5,395 nt of DNA from assembly GCA_021129895.1 (NCBI GenBank), contig JAJOKL010000005.1, positions 1-5,395 of the forward strand, read 5' to 3'. The notes under the pieces were generated by a model that was not told the origin of the DNA, searched no databases, and saw only the letters and a program-made list of their open reading frames with translations. The number at the start of each line of letters is the position of its first letter. Positions within the stretch are counted from its first letter, which is position 1. The translations under genes and the position numbers were made by a program. The stretch is from Candidatus Bipolaricaulota bacterium (lineage in GTDB: Bacteria > Bipolaricaulota > Bipolaricaulia > Bipolaricaulales > Bipolaricaulaceae). Below are positions 1-5,295 of the stretch, piece by piece.

Positions 1-23
1 AGGCTCTTGTGACCGTCCGTAAC

Positions 24-59
24 CTGGGGTTTGGGGCAAAGAGCCTAACCCCAGACCCC
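24..59 (-). terminator. Possible hairpin at the 3' end of amrS
   Basis: The segment 26-36 (GGGGTTTGGGG) pairs with 49-59 (CCCCAGACCCC) over 11 positions with one non-Watson-Crick pair (U-G read on plus, C-A read on minus). An alternative register is a perfect 8-base inverted repeat, 24-31 with 47-54. The hairpin overlaps the last codons and the stop of amrS, so it could end that minus-strand transcript. No T-run follows on the minus strand up to the window edge, so it is not a textbook intrinsic terminator. A second perfect 8-base inverted repeat (1-8 with 39-46) interleaves with it. Confidence 0.3.
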
Positions 60-1055
60 GGCGATTTCGGCCCCGCAGTCGGGGCAGCGCCCCTCTTGAA
101 GCCGGTTCTCCAGCACGTAAAACCCGTGGCGGCGGATCAGGGTGGCACCGCAGCTGGGGCAAAGGGTGTCCTCCCCCTCCCCGGGCACGTTCCCCAGATA
201 CACGTACTTCAGCCCGGCAGCGAGCCCGATCTCCCGCGCCCGCTTGAGGGTCCCCACCGGGGTGGGCGGCCGGTCGTACACCCGATGGGCGGGGATGAAC
301 CGGGAGATGTGCCAGGGGATGTCCGGCGACACCCCCCGCAGGAACTCCGCCAGCCAGGAAAGTTCTTCCTCCGAGTCGTTCCACCCCGGGATGACCAGGG
401 TGGTCACCTCCACCCACACCCCCAGATTCACCATCCGCTCGATGGTGTCCAGCACCGGCTGCAGGGAAGCCCCACAATGGCGCCGGTAGAACTCATCGGA
501 GAAGCTCTTGAGGTCGATGTTGATCCCATGCAGGTAAGGCGCGATCTTTTGCGCCGCTTCCTCGGTCATGTAGCCGTTGGACACGAACACGTTCCTGATC
601 CCCTGCTCTATCGCAAGGCGGGCCGCATCGTAGGCGAGCTCGAAGTACACGGTGGGCTCGGTGTAGGTATAGGCGATGATGGCAGCCCCGGCGGATACCG
701 CCTGGGCCACCAGCTCCTCCGGGATGATCCTCTCCCCCAGGACCGCGCCATCGTGCTCACGGGGGTACTGGGAGATCTCCCAGTTCTGACAGAACTCGCA
801 GCGGAAGTTGCAGCCCACGGTGGCGATGGACAGGGCCGGGGCGCCGGGGAGGAAGTGGAACAAGGGCTTCTTCTCGATGGGGTCCAAGGCCTGGGAGACG
901 ATGCGGTCGTAGACCAACGTGTAAAGGGTCCCGTCCCGGGTCTCCCGCACCCTGCACAGCCCCCGTTTGCCAGGGGCGATCTGGCACTGATGGGCGCACA
1001 GGTTGCAGCGCACCCTGCCTTCCCCCACCGGCTCCCACAGCATCGCCTTGCGCAT
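45..1055 (-). CDS. amrS: AmmeMemoRadiSam system radical SAM enzyme AmrS
   Basis: This 336-residue protein is a radical SAM enzyme that should bind a 4Fe-4S cluster and cleave S-adenosylmethionine in the cytoplasm. The cluster motif CxxxCxxC is at C82, C86 and C89 (GCNFRCEFCQNWE). Before it come a cysteine-rich segment (C17, C20, C24, C34) and the family-typical stretch DPIEKKPLFHFLPG at 58-71. Two C-terminal CxxC pairs (299/302 and 324/327) look like a zinc-ribbon. Length and order of blocks fit AmrS, which in many genomes accompanies AMMECR1 and Memo domain proteins; neither is in this window. I chose ATG 1055 because MRKAMLWEP matches the usual family N-terminus; the reading frame stays open another 166 codons upstream, but that part is antisense to yggS. 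It is divergent from yggS. The physiological substrate cannot be told from sequence. Confidence 0.93.
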   Translation of the reverse strand: MRKAMLWEPVGEGRVRCNLCAHQCQIAPGKRGLCRVRETRDGTLYTLVYDRIVSQALDPIEKKPLFHFLPGAPALSIATVGCNFRCEFCQNWEISQYPREHDGAVLGERIIPEELVAQAVSAGAAIIAYTYTEPTVYFELAYDAARLAIEQGIRNVFVSNGYMTEEAAQKIAPYLHGINIDLKSFSDEFYRRHCGASLQPVLDTIERMVNLGVWVEVTTLVIPGWNDSEEELSWLAEFLRGVSPDIPWHISRFIPAHRVYDRPPTPVGTLKRAREIGLAAGLKYVYLGNVPGEGEDTLCPSCGATLIRRHGFYVLENRLQEGRCPDCGAEIAGVWG

Positions 1056-1100
1056 GGTCAGCCCATGGTAATCCTCGGCCCGGTAGAAGGCCAAGGGAAG
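1056..1100. promoter_or_regulatory. Divergent amrS/yggS intergenic region with a two-codon upstream ORF
   Basis: Only 45 bases separate the two divergent starts, so at least part of any promoter must lie inside the opposite gene. I see no convincing -35/-10 pair. On the minus strand GAGGA (1076-1072) stands 5 bases before an ATG at 1066, which opens ATG-GGC-TGA (1066-1058); the amrS ATG at 1055 follows two bases later. The best-placed ribosome binding site therefore serves a Met-Gly mini-ORF, and amrS would need reinitiation or an unusually long 16-base spacing. On the plus strand AGAAGG (1085-1090) and AAGGGA (1093-1098) precede the yggS starts. Confidence 0.4.
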
Positions 1101-1784
1101 ATGGATATCATGTTCTCCGTGACGTACCGGGAGATCGAGCGGCGGGTCAGGGGGATACTGCGGCGGGTGCCGGCTGGGGTGACGGTGCTGGCGGCCACCA
1201 AGGCCCGCAGCGTGGAGGAAATCCGGGCCGCCATCCGGGCCGGGATCCGCGACGTCGGGGAGAACTACGTGCAGGAGGCGGAGGGAAAGCGCCCTTTGGT
1301 CCCGGAACCGGCCACCTGGCATCTGATCGGTCGGCTGCAGCGCAACAAGGCCCGCCGCGCCCTGCAGGTGTTCGATTGGCTGCAGACCCTGGATTCCCTG
1401 CCCCTGGCCGAGCGGCTGGAGCAACTGCTGGCCCAGCAAGACAGAAAACTTCCGGTGTTGGTGCAGGTGAACATCGGCCGGGAGCCGCAGAAGGCCGGGG
1501 TGCTTCCGGAGGAGCTGTTTGACTTTGTGTCCCGGGTGGCCTCCCTGCCGCACCTGGAGGTGCGGGGGCTCATGGCCATCCCCCCCGTGCCCCGGCGGCC
1601 GGAGGACTCCCGCCCCTATTTCCGGGAGATGCGGCGGCTGCTGGATGCCCTTGCCGCCGAGAAGATCCCGGGAGTGCGGCTGGAGGTGCTATCCATGGGG
1701 ATGTCGATGGATTGGGAGGTGGCGGTGGAGGAGGGGGCGACCATAATCCGGCTGGGTACGGTCCTGTTCGGTCCCCGGGGTTGA
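1101..1784 (+). CDS. yggS: YggS/PROSC family pyridoxal phosphate homeostasis protein
   Basis: A 227-residue single-domain protein of the alanine-racemase N-terminal (type III fold) family. Members bind pyridoxal 5'-phosphate without known catalysis and keep the free cofactor level in balance in the cytoplasm. The PLP-binding lysine is K34 in LAATKARS. Other family blocks follow in order: GENYVQE (53-59), HLIGRLQRNKAR (74-85), VNIGREPQKAG, the GLMAIPP block, SMGMSMDWE (198-206) and the phosphate-binding RLGTVLFG (217-224). Length is normal for the family. The start is uncertain: ATG 1101 has AGAAGG ten bases upstream, while ATG 1110 (224 residues) has AAGGGA eleven bases upstream. The reading frame stays open back to position 9, but that part runs antisense to amrS and is not coding. 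The cell-division neighbours often found beside yggS (sepF, yggT) are absent here. Confidence 0.94.
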   Translation: MDIMFSVTYREIERRVRGILRRVPAGVTVLAATKARSVEEIRAAIRAGIRDVGENYVQEAEGKRPLVPEPATWHLIGRLQRNKARRALQVFDWLQTLDSLPLAERLEQLLAQQDRKLPVLVQVNIGREPQKAGVLPEELFDFVSRVASLPHLEVRGLMAIPPVPRRPEDSRPYFREMRRLLDALAAEKIPGVRLEVLSMGMSMDWEVAVEEGATIIRLGTVLFGPRG

Positions 1785-1810
1785 CGCCTCCCGGGTTTGG
1801 GGGGTATCCT
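1781..1810 (+). promoter_or_regulatory. Sigma-70-like promoter of the metal transporter operon
   Basis: TTGACG (1781-1786, five of six to consensus) and TATCCT (1805-1810, four of six) are separated by 18 bases. The -35 box includes the yggS stop codon TGA (1782-1784). Transcription would begin near 1817, giving a leader of about 40 bases that is A-rich at 1821-1832 and ends in the strong ribosome binding site AAAGGAGG (1844-1851), four bases before ATG 1856. I found no clear dyad that would serve as a Zur- or MntR-like operator. Confidence 0.55.
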
Positions 1811-1855
1811 GGTTAGGGCGCAAAACAAAAATACGTGCTACCAAAAGGAGGGACC

Positions 1856-2710
1856 ATGCTTAGGAAACTTGCGGTAGTGGTGTTGGCCCTGGGCCTCTCC
1901 CTCGCCACCTTCGCCCAGTCTCCCGTCCAAGTGGTGGCCACAAGCGCGGTGCTGGCGGACCTGGCGGAGAAGGTCGGTGGAGAGAGGGTAAGCGTGTACA
2001 CCATCATCCCACCTGGATTCTGCCCCGCCCACTTTGACCTCCGGCCCCGCGACCTGCTGGCCGCGGCCCAGGCCCGCCTCGTCCTGTACCACGGGATGGA
2101 GCGCTGGCTGGAGACCTTGCTCGCCAACGTGAATCCCCAGGCCAAGGTGGTAAAGCTTCCCGGCCCCTGGAATACCCCGCCGGCCATGATCGACAGGGCC
2201 CAGGCCATCGCCACCGCCTTGGGGGAAGTCCTCCCGGAGGAGGCGGAGGGGTTCGCGACCCGGGCGGAGGAGTTCGCAAGTCAGGTCCAGGCCCTGGGCG
2301 AAGAACTCCTGGCTAGGGCGGAGGAGCTTTCCCTCCCCCAGGTCCCGGCCATCGTCATGCAGTGGCAGGCGGGTTTTGCGCGCTGGCTGGGCCTGAACGT
2401 GGTGGCCACCTACCCCCCGGAGGAGCGGCTGTCCCTGCGGGACCTGGTCGAGCTTGCCGCCCAGGGCCGGGAGGCCCAAGCCCTCCTGGTCATCGACAAC
2501 CTCCAGTCCGGAGTCTCCTTCGGGGCGCGCCTTGCCCGTGAACTTTCGGCGGTGCACGTGGTGCTCACCAACTTCCCGGGTGCCCTCCCAAGGACGGCGG
2601 ACCTCCCCTCGATGCTGCGAGTCAATGCAGAGGCGATCTTCTCGGCGGTGGAATGGCTGAAGGAGCAGCATGGAGTGGCTGCGGCTCCTGGATTCCTTCG
2701 GTTTCAGTGA
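1856..2710 (+). CDS. Metal ABC transporter substrate-binding protein, ZnuA/TroA-like with atypical ligands
   Basis: A 284-residue exported binding protein expected to capture a metal ion in the periplasm and pass it to the permease encoded downstream. The signal peptide is MLRKLAVVV...ATFA with likely cleavage after A20; there is no lipobox cysteine, so it should be soluble. The fold family (SBP_bac_9) shows in the VVATSAVLADLAEKVGG start, the PPGFCPAHFDLRP block (53-65), the helix after PWNTP, and GFARWLGL. Family members normally bind metal through three histidines and one Asp/Glu. Here H59 is kept, with C56 nearby; the DPHxW histidine aligns with G103 (PGPWNTP), the third with M168/Q169, and the acidic one falls near DNLQSG (214-219). 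Specificity is therefore not predictable; it may belong to a distinct subfamily. ATG 1856 is set by AAAGGAGG and the signal peptide. The end overlaps the fmdE remnant by 41 bases. Confidence 0.85.
   Translation: MLRKLAVVVLALGLSLATFAQSPVQVVATSAVLADLAEKVGGERVSVYTIIPPGFCPAHFDLRPRDLLAAAQARLVLYHGMERWLETLLANVNPQAKVVKLPGPWNTPPAMIDRAQAIATALGEVLPEEAEGFATRAEEFASQVQALGEELLARAEELSLPQVPAIVMQWQAGFARWLGLNVVATYPPEERLSLRDLVELAAQGREAQALLVIDNLQSGVSFGARLARELSAVHVVLTNFPGALPRTADLPSMLRVNAEAIFSAVEWLKEQHGVAAAPGFLRFQ
2660..2665 (+). promoter_or_regulatory. Ribosome binding site of the fmdE remnant
   Basis: AAGGAG stands four bases before ATG 2670, inside the last codons of the binding-protein gene. The spacing resembles that of the two strongest sites in the window (AAAGGAGG plus four bases before 1856 and before 4636). 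It supports 2670 as the ancestral start of the FmdE-domain gene although the gene itself is broken. Confidence 0.55.
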
Positions 2711-2995
2711 GATCGACGATGGCGGAGACCGGTAGCCCCCCGCCGGTTCCTACCCAGTGGACGGCCTGCAAGTTTCCACCGGCTGTACCGTGGGGAAGGG
2801 GGACCTGAAAGTGGTGGAGGGGGCCGCCCAGCGGCCCGGTCCTCCGCCGCCGGCGGCAGGTCGGTCTGGATCTCCTTGCGGGACGAGGTGGTCCAGGAGA
2901 TGTTGGCGAACGGGGCCGGGGAGGAGCAGGTGGAGTGGGTCCTCTCTGCCCCGGAGGAGGAGCTGTTCACGTGGGAGGCCTCGCCGTCGAACTGA
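2670..2995 (+). pseudogene. fmdE: Decayed FmdE-domain protein gene: internal deletion, stop codon and frameshift
   Basis: FmdE-domain proteins are named after subunit E of molybdenum formylmethanofuran dehydrogenase; many bacterial members are stand-alone metal-binding proteins of unknown role. ATG 2670 opens MEWLRLLDSFGFSEIDDGGD and hits TAG at 2733-2735. In the same frame after the stop, VDGLQVSTGCTVGKGDLKVV (from 2757) matches the FmdE core, typically D(A/G)(I/L)QxxTGCTxGKGNL. The reading frame then slips: from about 2819 the homology continues in another frame with GRPAAR, GGRSVWISLRDEVVQ, and ends APEEELFTWEASPSN at TGA 2993-2995. One extra G in the G5 run 2819-2823 would restore it. The N-terminal HGHxCP block is missing in all three forward frames, implying loss of roughly 40 codons. 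It overlaps the binding-protein gene by 41 bases and the ATPase gene by 25. A sequencing error could explain the slip, but not the missing segment. Confidence 0.8.
2953..2962 (+). promoter_or_regulatory. Ribosome binding site fixing the ATPase start
   Basis: GGAGGAGGAG stands eight bases before GTG 2971 and lies within the C-terminal codons of the fmdE remnant (it encodes part of PEEEL there). It favours GTG 2971 over the in-frame GTG 2935, whose extra twelve residues do not resemble an ABC ATPase N-terminus. Confidence 0.65.
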
Positions 2996-3702
2996 GGGGG
3001 GTTACCGCCGGCTACGCCGGGGCGGAGCACCCCGCCATTCATCGGGTTGACCTGGCGCTAGCCCCCAGGGAGCTGGGGGTGATGGTGGGGCCCAACGGGG
3101 CCGGGAAGACCACGGTGCTGGAGGTGATCCTGGGCCTCCTGCCTTACCAGGCCGGCTCGGTGCGGGTGCTGGGGGAGGAGGTACGGGCCGCCGGGCCGCG
3201 CCTGCGACGGCGGCTTGCCTATCTCCCCCAGGGTCTGACCTTCCCTCCGGACACCCCTTACCTCACCCGGGACGTGGTGCTCATGGGCCGCTACGGCCTG
3301 TACCGGCCCTGGCGCAGGCTGCCACGGCAGGAGGTGGAACTAGCCCACTCGGCATTGGCGGCGTTCGGCCTGGCGGAGAAGGCGGGCTGGCCCATCGGGC
3401 ACCTTTCCGGCGGGCAGCAGAGAAAGGCCCTGCTGGCGCGGGCCTTCGCCAAGGGGGCCCAGGTTCTTTTGCTGGACGAGCCGTTCGCCTCCCTGGACCC
3501 GGAGGCCAGGGAAGACCTGGCCCGGGCAGTGCTGCGGCTCCGGGAGGAGGGGATGACGGTGTTGGCCGTGCTCCACGAGGACATCCTCCTCTCCCAGGCG
3601 GACCGGGCGTTCCTGGTCAGGGAGGGACGGCTGAGAGAACTGCTGCAGGTGCCGTGCCGGATCCATGACCTGTGGGCGGAGGTGTTGCCGTGTGGGGCCT
3701 GA
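2971..3702 (+). CDS. Metal ABC transporter ATP-binding protein, ZnuC-like
   Basis: A 243-residue ABC ATPase that should drive the permease encoded by the next gene from the cytoplasmic face. All nucleotide-binding elements are present: Walker A GPNGAGKTT (40-48), Q-loop Q87 in YLPQG, signature LSGGQ (145-149), Walker B LLLDEP with D169 and E170, D-loop SLDPE, and the H-loop H202 in VLHED. The length and the short N-terminal strand VELRGVTAGYAG fit the zinc/manganese/iron chelate uptake group (ZnuC, MntB, TroB). GTG 2971 is chosen from the ribosome binding site at 2953-2962. The gene starts inside the fmdE remnant (25-base overlap) and overlaps the permease by 13 bases, which points to translational coupling along the operon. 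It looks intact. Confidence 0.93.
   Translation: MGGLAVELRGVTAGYAGAEHPAIHRVDLALAPRELGVMVGPNGAGKTTVLEVILGLLPYQAGSVRVLGEEVRAAGPRLRRRLAYLPQGLTFPPDTPYLTRDVVLMGRYGLYRPWRRLPRQEVELAHSALAAFGLAEKAGWPIGHLSGGQQRKALLARAFAKGAQVLLLDEPFASLDPEAREDLARAVLRLREEGMTVLAVLHEDILLSQADRAFLVREGRLRELLQVPCRIHDLWAEVLPCGA
3678..3683 (+). promoter_or_regulatory. Ribosome binding site fixing the permease start
   Basis: GGAGGT stands seven bases before GTG 3690. An in-frame GTG at 3672 lies upstream of this site and would add only six residues (MGGGVA), so 3690 is preferred. The site lies within the last codons of the ATPase gene. Confidence 0.65.
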
Positions 3703-4499
3703 TCCTGCCAGCCCTGGTGGGGAGCGCCCTGGCCGGGGCGCTATCCGGGCTCCTGGGGGTTTGCGCCCTGCGCCTGCGACTCGCGTCGGTGGGATTCGCC
3801 ATGGCCCACGCTGCCTTCGCCGGGGCCGCTTTGGGCCTGCTGGTGCCAGTGCCGCCGCTTCTGCTCTCGCTCCTGTTCGCCCTGGGGGTGGCGGCCTTGC
3901 TAGGGCCGGTGGTGGAGTTCACCCGGCTTCCCGCCGAGGTGGTGCTGGGCGTCTCCTTTCCCCTCACCATGGCCCTGGGGTTCGTGTTCCTGGCCCTGGC
4001 CCCGGGGGAGGCGTTCGGGGCTCCGGCCCTGTCGCTTCTGTGGGGGAGCCTGCTTGGGGTGGGATGGCGGGACGTGGCCCTCCTTGCAGGGGTGCTGCTG
4101 GGCAGTGGCGGCCTTCTCCTGTTATTTCGCCGGGAGATTTCGTCGGTGCTTCTGGACCGGCGCCTTGCCGAGGAGGCGGGGATCCCGGCCCGTCCGTACC
4201 TGTGGCTGATCCTGTTTCTGATCGCGGCGGCGGTGGCTGTGTGCCTGAGGCTGGTGGGGGGGATGCTGATCTACTCCCTTTTGATGCTGCCTGCCTCGGC
4301 GGCCAGCCAGCTGATCTACGATATGAAGAAGCTCTTCTTCTTGACGCCGATCTTCGGTGGCCTGGCTGCCCTGGGGGGGTTCGCCGCCTCCTGGTCGCTG
4401 GACCTCCCGCTGGGGGCGTCCATCGCCCTGGTGGCCGCCTGCGGTTTCACCCTCGCCTCCCTGGCTTCCCCCAAACGCCGCCGCCCCAAGCCCACTTAA
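3690..4499 (+). CDS. Metal ABC transporter permease, ABC-3 (ZnuB/MntC-like) family
   Basis: A 269-residue inner-membrane protein that should form the metal channel as a homodimer with the ATPase. It is almost wholly hydrophobic, with about eight likely membrane spans, matching the family. Family marks include the early VGFAMAHAAFAGAALG with its conserved histidine, TRLPAEVVLGVSF, the cytoplasmic coupling segment DRRLAEEAGIP (ABC-3 proteins usually have D-x-x-x-A-x-x-x-G here), and LRLVGGMLIYSLLMLPASAA, which matches the conserved VG-hydrophobic-LPA-A region. The tail KRRRPKPT is basic and probably cytoplasmic. GTG 3690 follows GGAGGT; the gene overlaps the ATPase by 13 bases and is the last of the operon. 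Nothing looks damaged. Family and operon place identify a metal importer; which metal cannot be read from this protein. Confidence 0.92.
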   Translation: MWGLILPALVGSALAGALSGLLGVCALRLRLASVGFAMAHAAFAGAALGLLVPVPPLLLSLLFALGVAALLGPVVEFTRLPAEVVLGVSFPLTMALGFVFLALAPGEAFGAPALSLLWGSLLGVGWRDVALLAGVLLGSGGLLLLFRREISSVLLDRRLAEEAGIPARPYLWLILFLIAAAVAVCLRLVGGMLIYSLLMLPASAASQLIYDMKKLFFLTPIFGGLAALGGFAASWSLDLPLGASIALVAACGFTLASLASPKRRRPKPT

Positions 4500-4518
4500 C
4501 CGGGGTCACTGCCCCTGG
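4500..4518 (+). terminator. Possible hairpin directly after the transporter operon
   Basis: Starting at the base after the permease stop codon, CCGGGG (4500-4505) can pair with CCCTGG (4513-4518), six base pairs including one G-U, around a seven-base loop. There is no T-run directly behind it; a TTTT occurs only at 4543-4546. A separate six-base inverted repeat TCAACC/GGTTGA (4552-4557, 4576-4581) encloses CCTCCAGGGGG. Either could stop or slow transcription, but both are weak. Confidence 0.25.
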
Positions 4519-4586
4519 CCGCTGGGTTGGCAACTAGAGGAGTTTTCACCGTCAACCCTCCAGGGGGTGTTCCGCGGTTGAGCTCG

Positions 4587-4616
4587 TTGCCCACGCCCTG
4601 GATTTCCCTGTACACT
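4587..4616 (+). promoter_or_regulatory. Likely promoter of the thioredoxin-fold gene
   Basis: TTGCCC (4587-4592) and TACACT (4611-4616) stand 18 bases apart, the same spacing as the promoter before the transporter operon. The start would lie near 4623, leaving a very short leader whose ribosome binding site AAAGGAGG (4624-4631) is four bases before GTG 4636. The closeness of start point and ribosome binding site makes this tentative. Confidence 0.4.
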
Positions 4617-4635
4617 TGCCGGCAAAGGAGGCAGC

Positions 4636-5103
4636 GTGAACAGGAGGGCACTGGTTTTGGTATCGCTGATGATGGTCGGCGTAGCCTTGGCGGTGGGGGC
4701 GACCCAGGTGGAGCTTCAATACTTCTGGTCGACGACCTGCCCGGATTGCCAGATCATGTGGGACTTCCTGCGGGGGCTGCAGGAGGAGTATTCGGACCTG
4801 GTGATCGTGGACCATGAGGTCACGTTCAACCCCGATAATTGGCGGCTCATGGTCACCTTAGCTGGGGTCTACGAGTTGGACCACGTCACCACCCCCACCG
4901 TGTTCGTGGGGGAGTTAGCGGTGACCGGGATCGGCCGGGCGGTGGAACTCCGGATCCGGCAGGAGGTGGAGCGGTGTCTGGAGGTCGGCTGCCCCTCCCC
5001 GATGGAGCGGTTGCCGAAGCGGCGGGCATGGGTGTTATCACCGCTTGAGATCCTGGCCCTCATCGCAGTGGGGATCCTGGTGTTCCTGTACCTGTCTGGG
5101 TGA
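4636..5103 (+). CDS. Exported membrane-anchored thioredoxin-fold protein (CPDC)
   Basis: A 155-residue protein with an N-terminal hydrophobic export segment (residues 5-22, possible cleavage after A22), a thioredoxin/glutaredoxin-like domain, and one hydrophobic C-terminal helix (137-153). The redox motif is C35-P-D-C38 in YFWSTTCPDC, and the cis-proline loop is TTPTVFVG with P87, so it should exchange thiols and disulfides outside the cytoplasm. Two more cysteines, C114 and C119 (RCLEVGCPSP), might form a structural disulfide. Similar N-terminal domains, as I recall, are fused to or followed by a CcdA/DsbD-type membrane domain that supplies electrons; here the protein stops after one helix and no such gene follows in the window. 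GTG 4636 is fixed by AAAGGAGG four bases upstream. The partner and substrates are unknown; a role in disulfide or cytochrome c maturation is inference. Confidence 0.82.
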   Translation: MNRRALVLVSLMMVGVALAVGATQVELQYFWSTTCPDCQIMWDFLRGLQEEYSDLVIVDHEVTFNPDNWRLMVTLAGVYELDHVTTPTVFVGELAVTGIGRAVELRIRQEVERCLEVGCPSPMERLPKRRAWVLSPLEILALIAVGILVFLYLSG

Positions 5104-5295
5104 GGAACTCCGAACACGCCTCCGTCTGATGGGCCAACCGCCCCGAGGTGAGCACACCCGGTGGGGAGGAGCGATCCCCCCTCTCGCTATCAGGAGCCAG
5201 CCCCGGAAAGCCAAGCGCCTCATGTCAATCGTCTCGTCTTACGCCCTGCCCAATGGTGAAAGAACTGAACTACACACAGAGAAATGCAAAAAGCA
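5104..5295. other. Non-coding stretch after the thioredoxin-fold gene
   Basis: I see no credible gene here. The only open frames are overlapping shadows without a ribosome binding site or recognisable protein sequence. The composition changes near 5225: the first part resembles the GC-rich chromosome, while from about 5250 A-rich sequence begins and runs into the inverted repeat. No tRNA, RNase P, SRP or known riboswitch core was recognised. Confidence 0.5.
5141..5166 (+). terminator. Possible hairpin downstream of the thioredoxin-fold gene
   Basis: A nested stem-loop about 40 bases after the stop codon: CCCC (5141-5144) pairs with GGGG (5163-5166), and inside it GGTG (5147-5150) pairs with CACC (5155-5158) around the loop AGCA. 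A T-run is lacking, so a terminator role is only suggested by position. Confidence 0.22.

Noticed and set aside
9..1100. A 364-codon upstream extension of the yggS reading frame
   Set aside because: It lies antisense to amrS, has no ribosome binding site or family-like sequence, and is open only because stop codons are rare in GC-rich DNA.
1056..1553. A 166-codon upstream extension of the amrS reading frame
   Set aside because: It is antisense to yggS, low in recognisable sequence, and AmrS homology begins at MRKAM (1055).
1838..2671. A 277-codon minus-strand open frame opposite the binding-protein gene
   Set aside because: Its product is rich in H, G, P and R as expected for a shadow frame, and the plus strand carries a clear signal peptide and family motifs.
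2733..2735. TAG in the FmdE frame considered as a recoded or read-through codon
   Set aside because: The sequence around it lacks the conserved HGHxCP block and a second frameshift follows, so decay is the simpler reading.
2757..3050. A 97-codon open frame starting at the FmdE core
   Set aside because: After the GKGDLKVV core it becomes P/R/G-rich sequence without homology; the true continuation is in another frame, so it is part of the pseudogene and not a new gene.
3665..4537. A 290-codon plus-strand frame overlapping the permease
   Set aside because: It encodes G/P/R-rich sequence in the wrong frame, while the other frame gives a typical ABC-3 membrane protein.
5170..5188. Short inverted repeat AGCGA/TCGCT with a C-rich loop, considered as a terminator or riboswitch stem
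   Set aside because: Only five base pairs, no T-run and no conserved riboswitch core around it.
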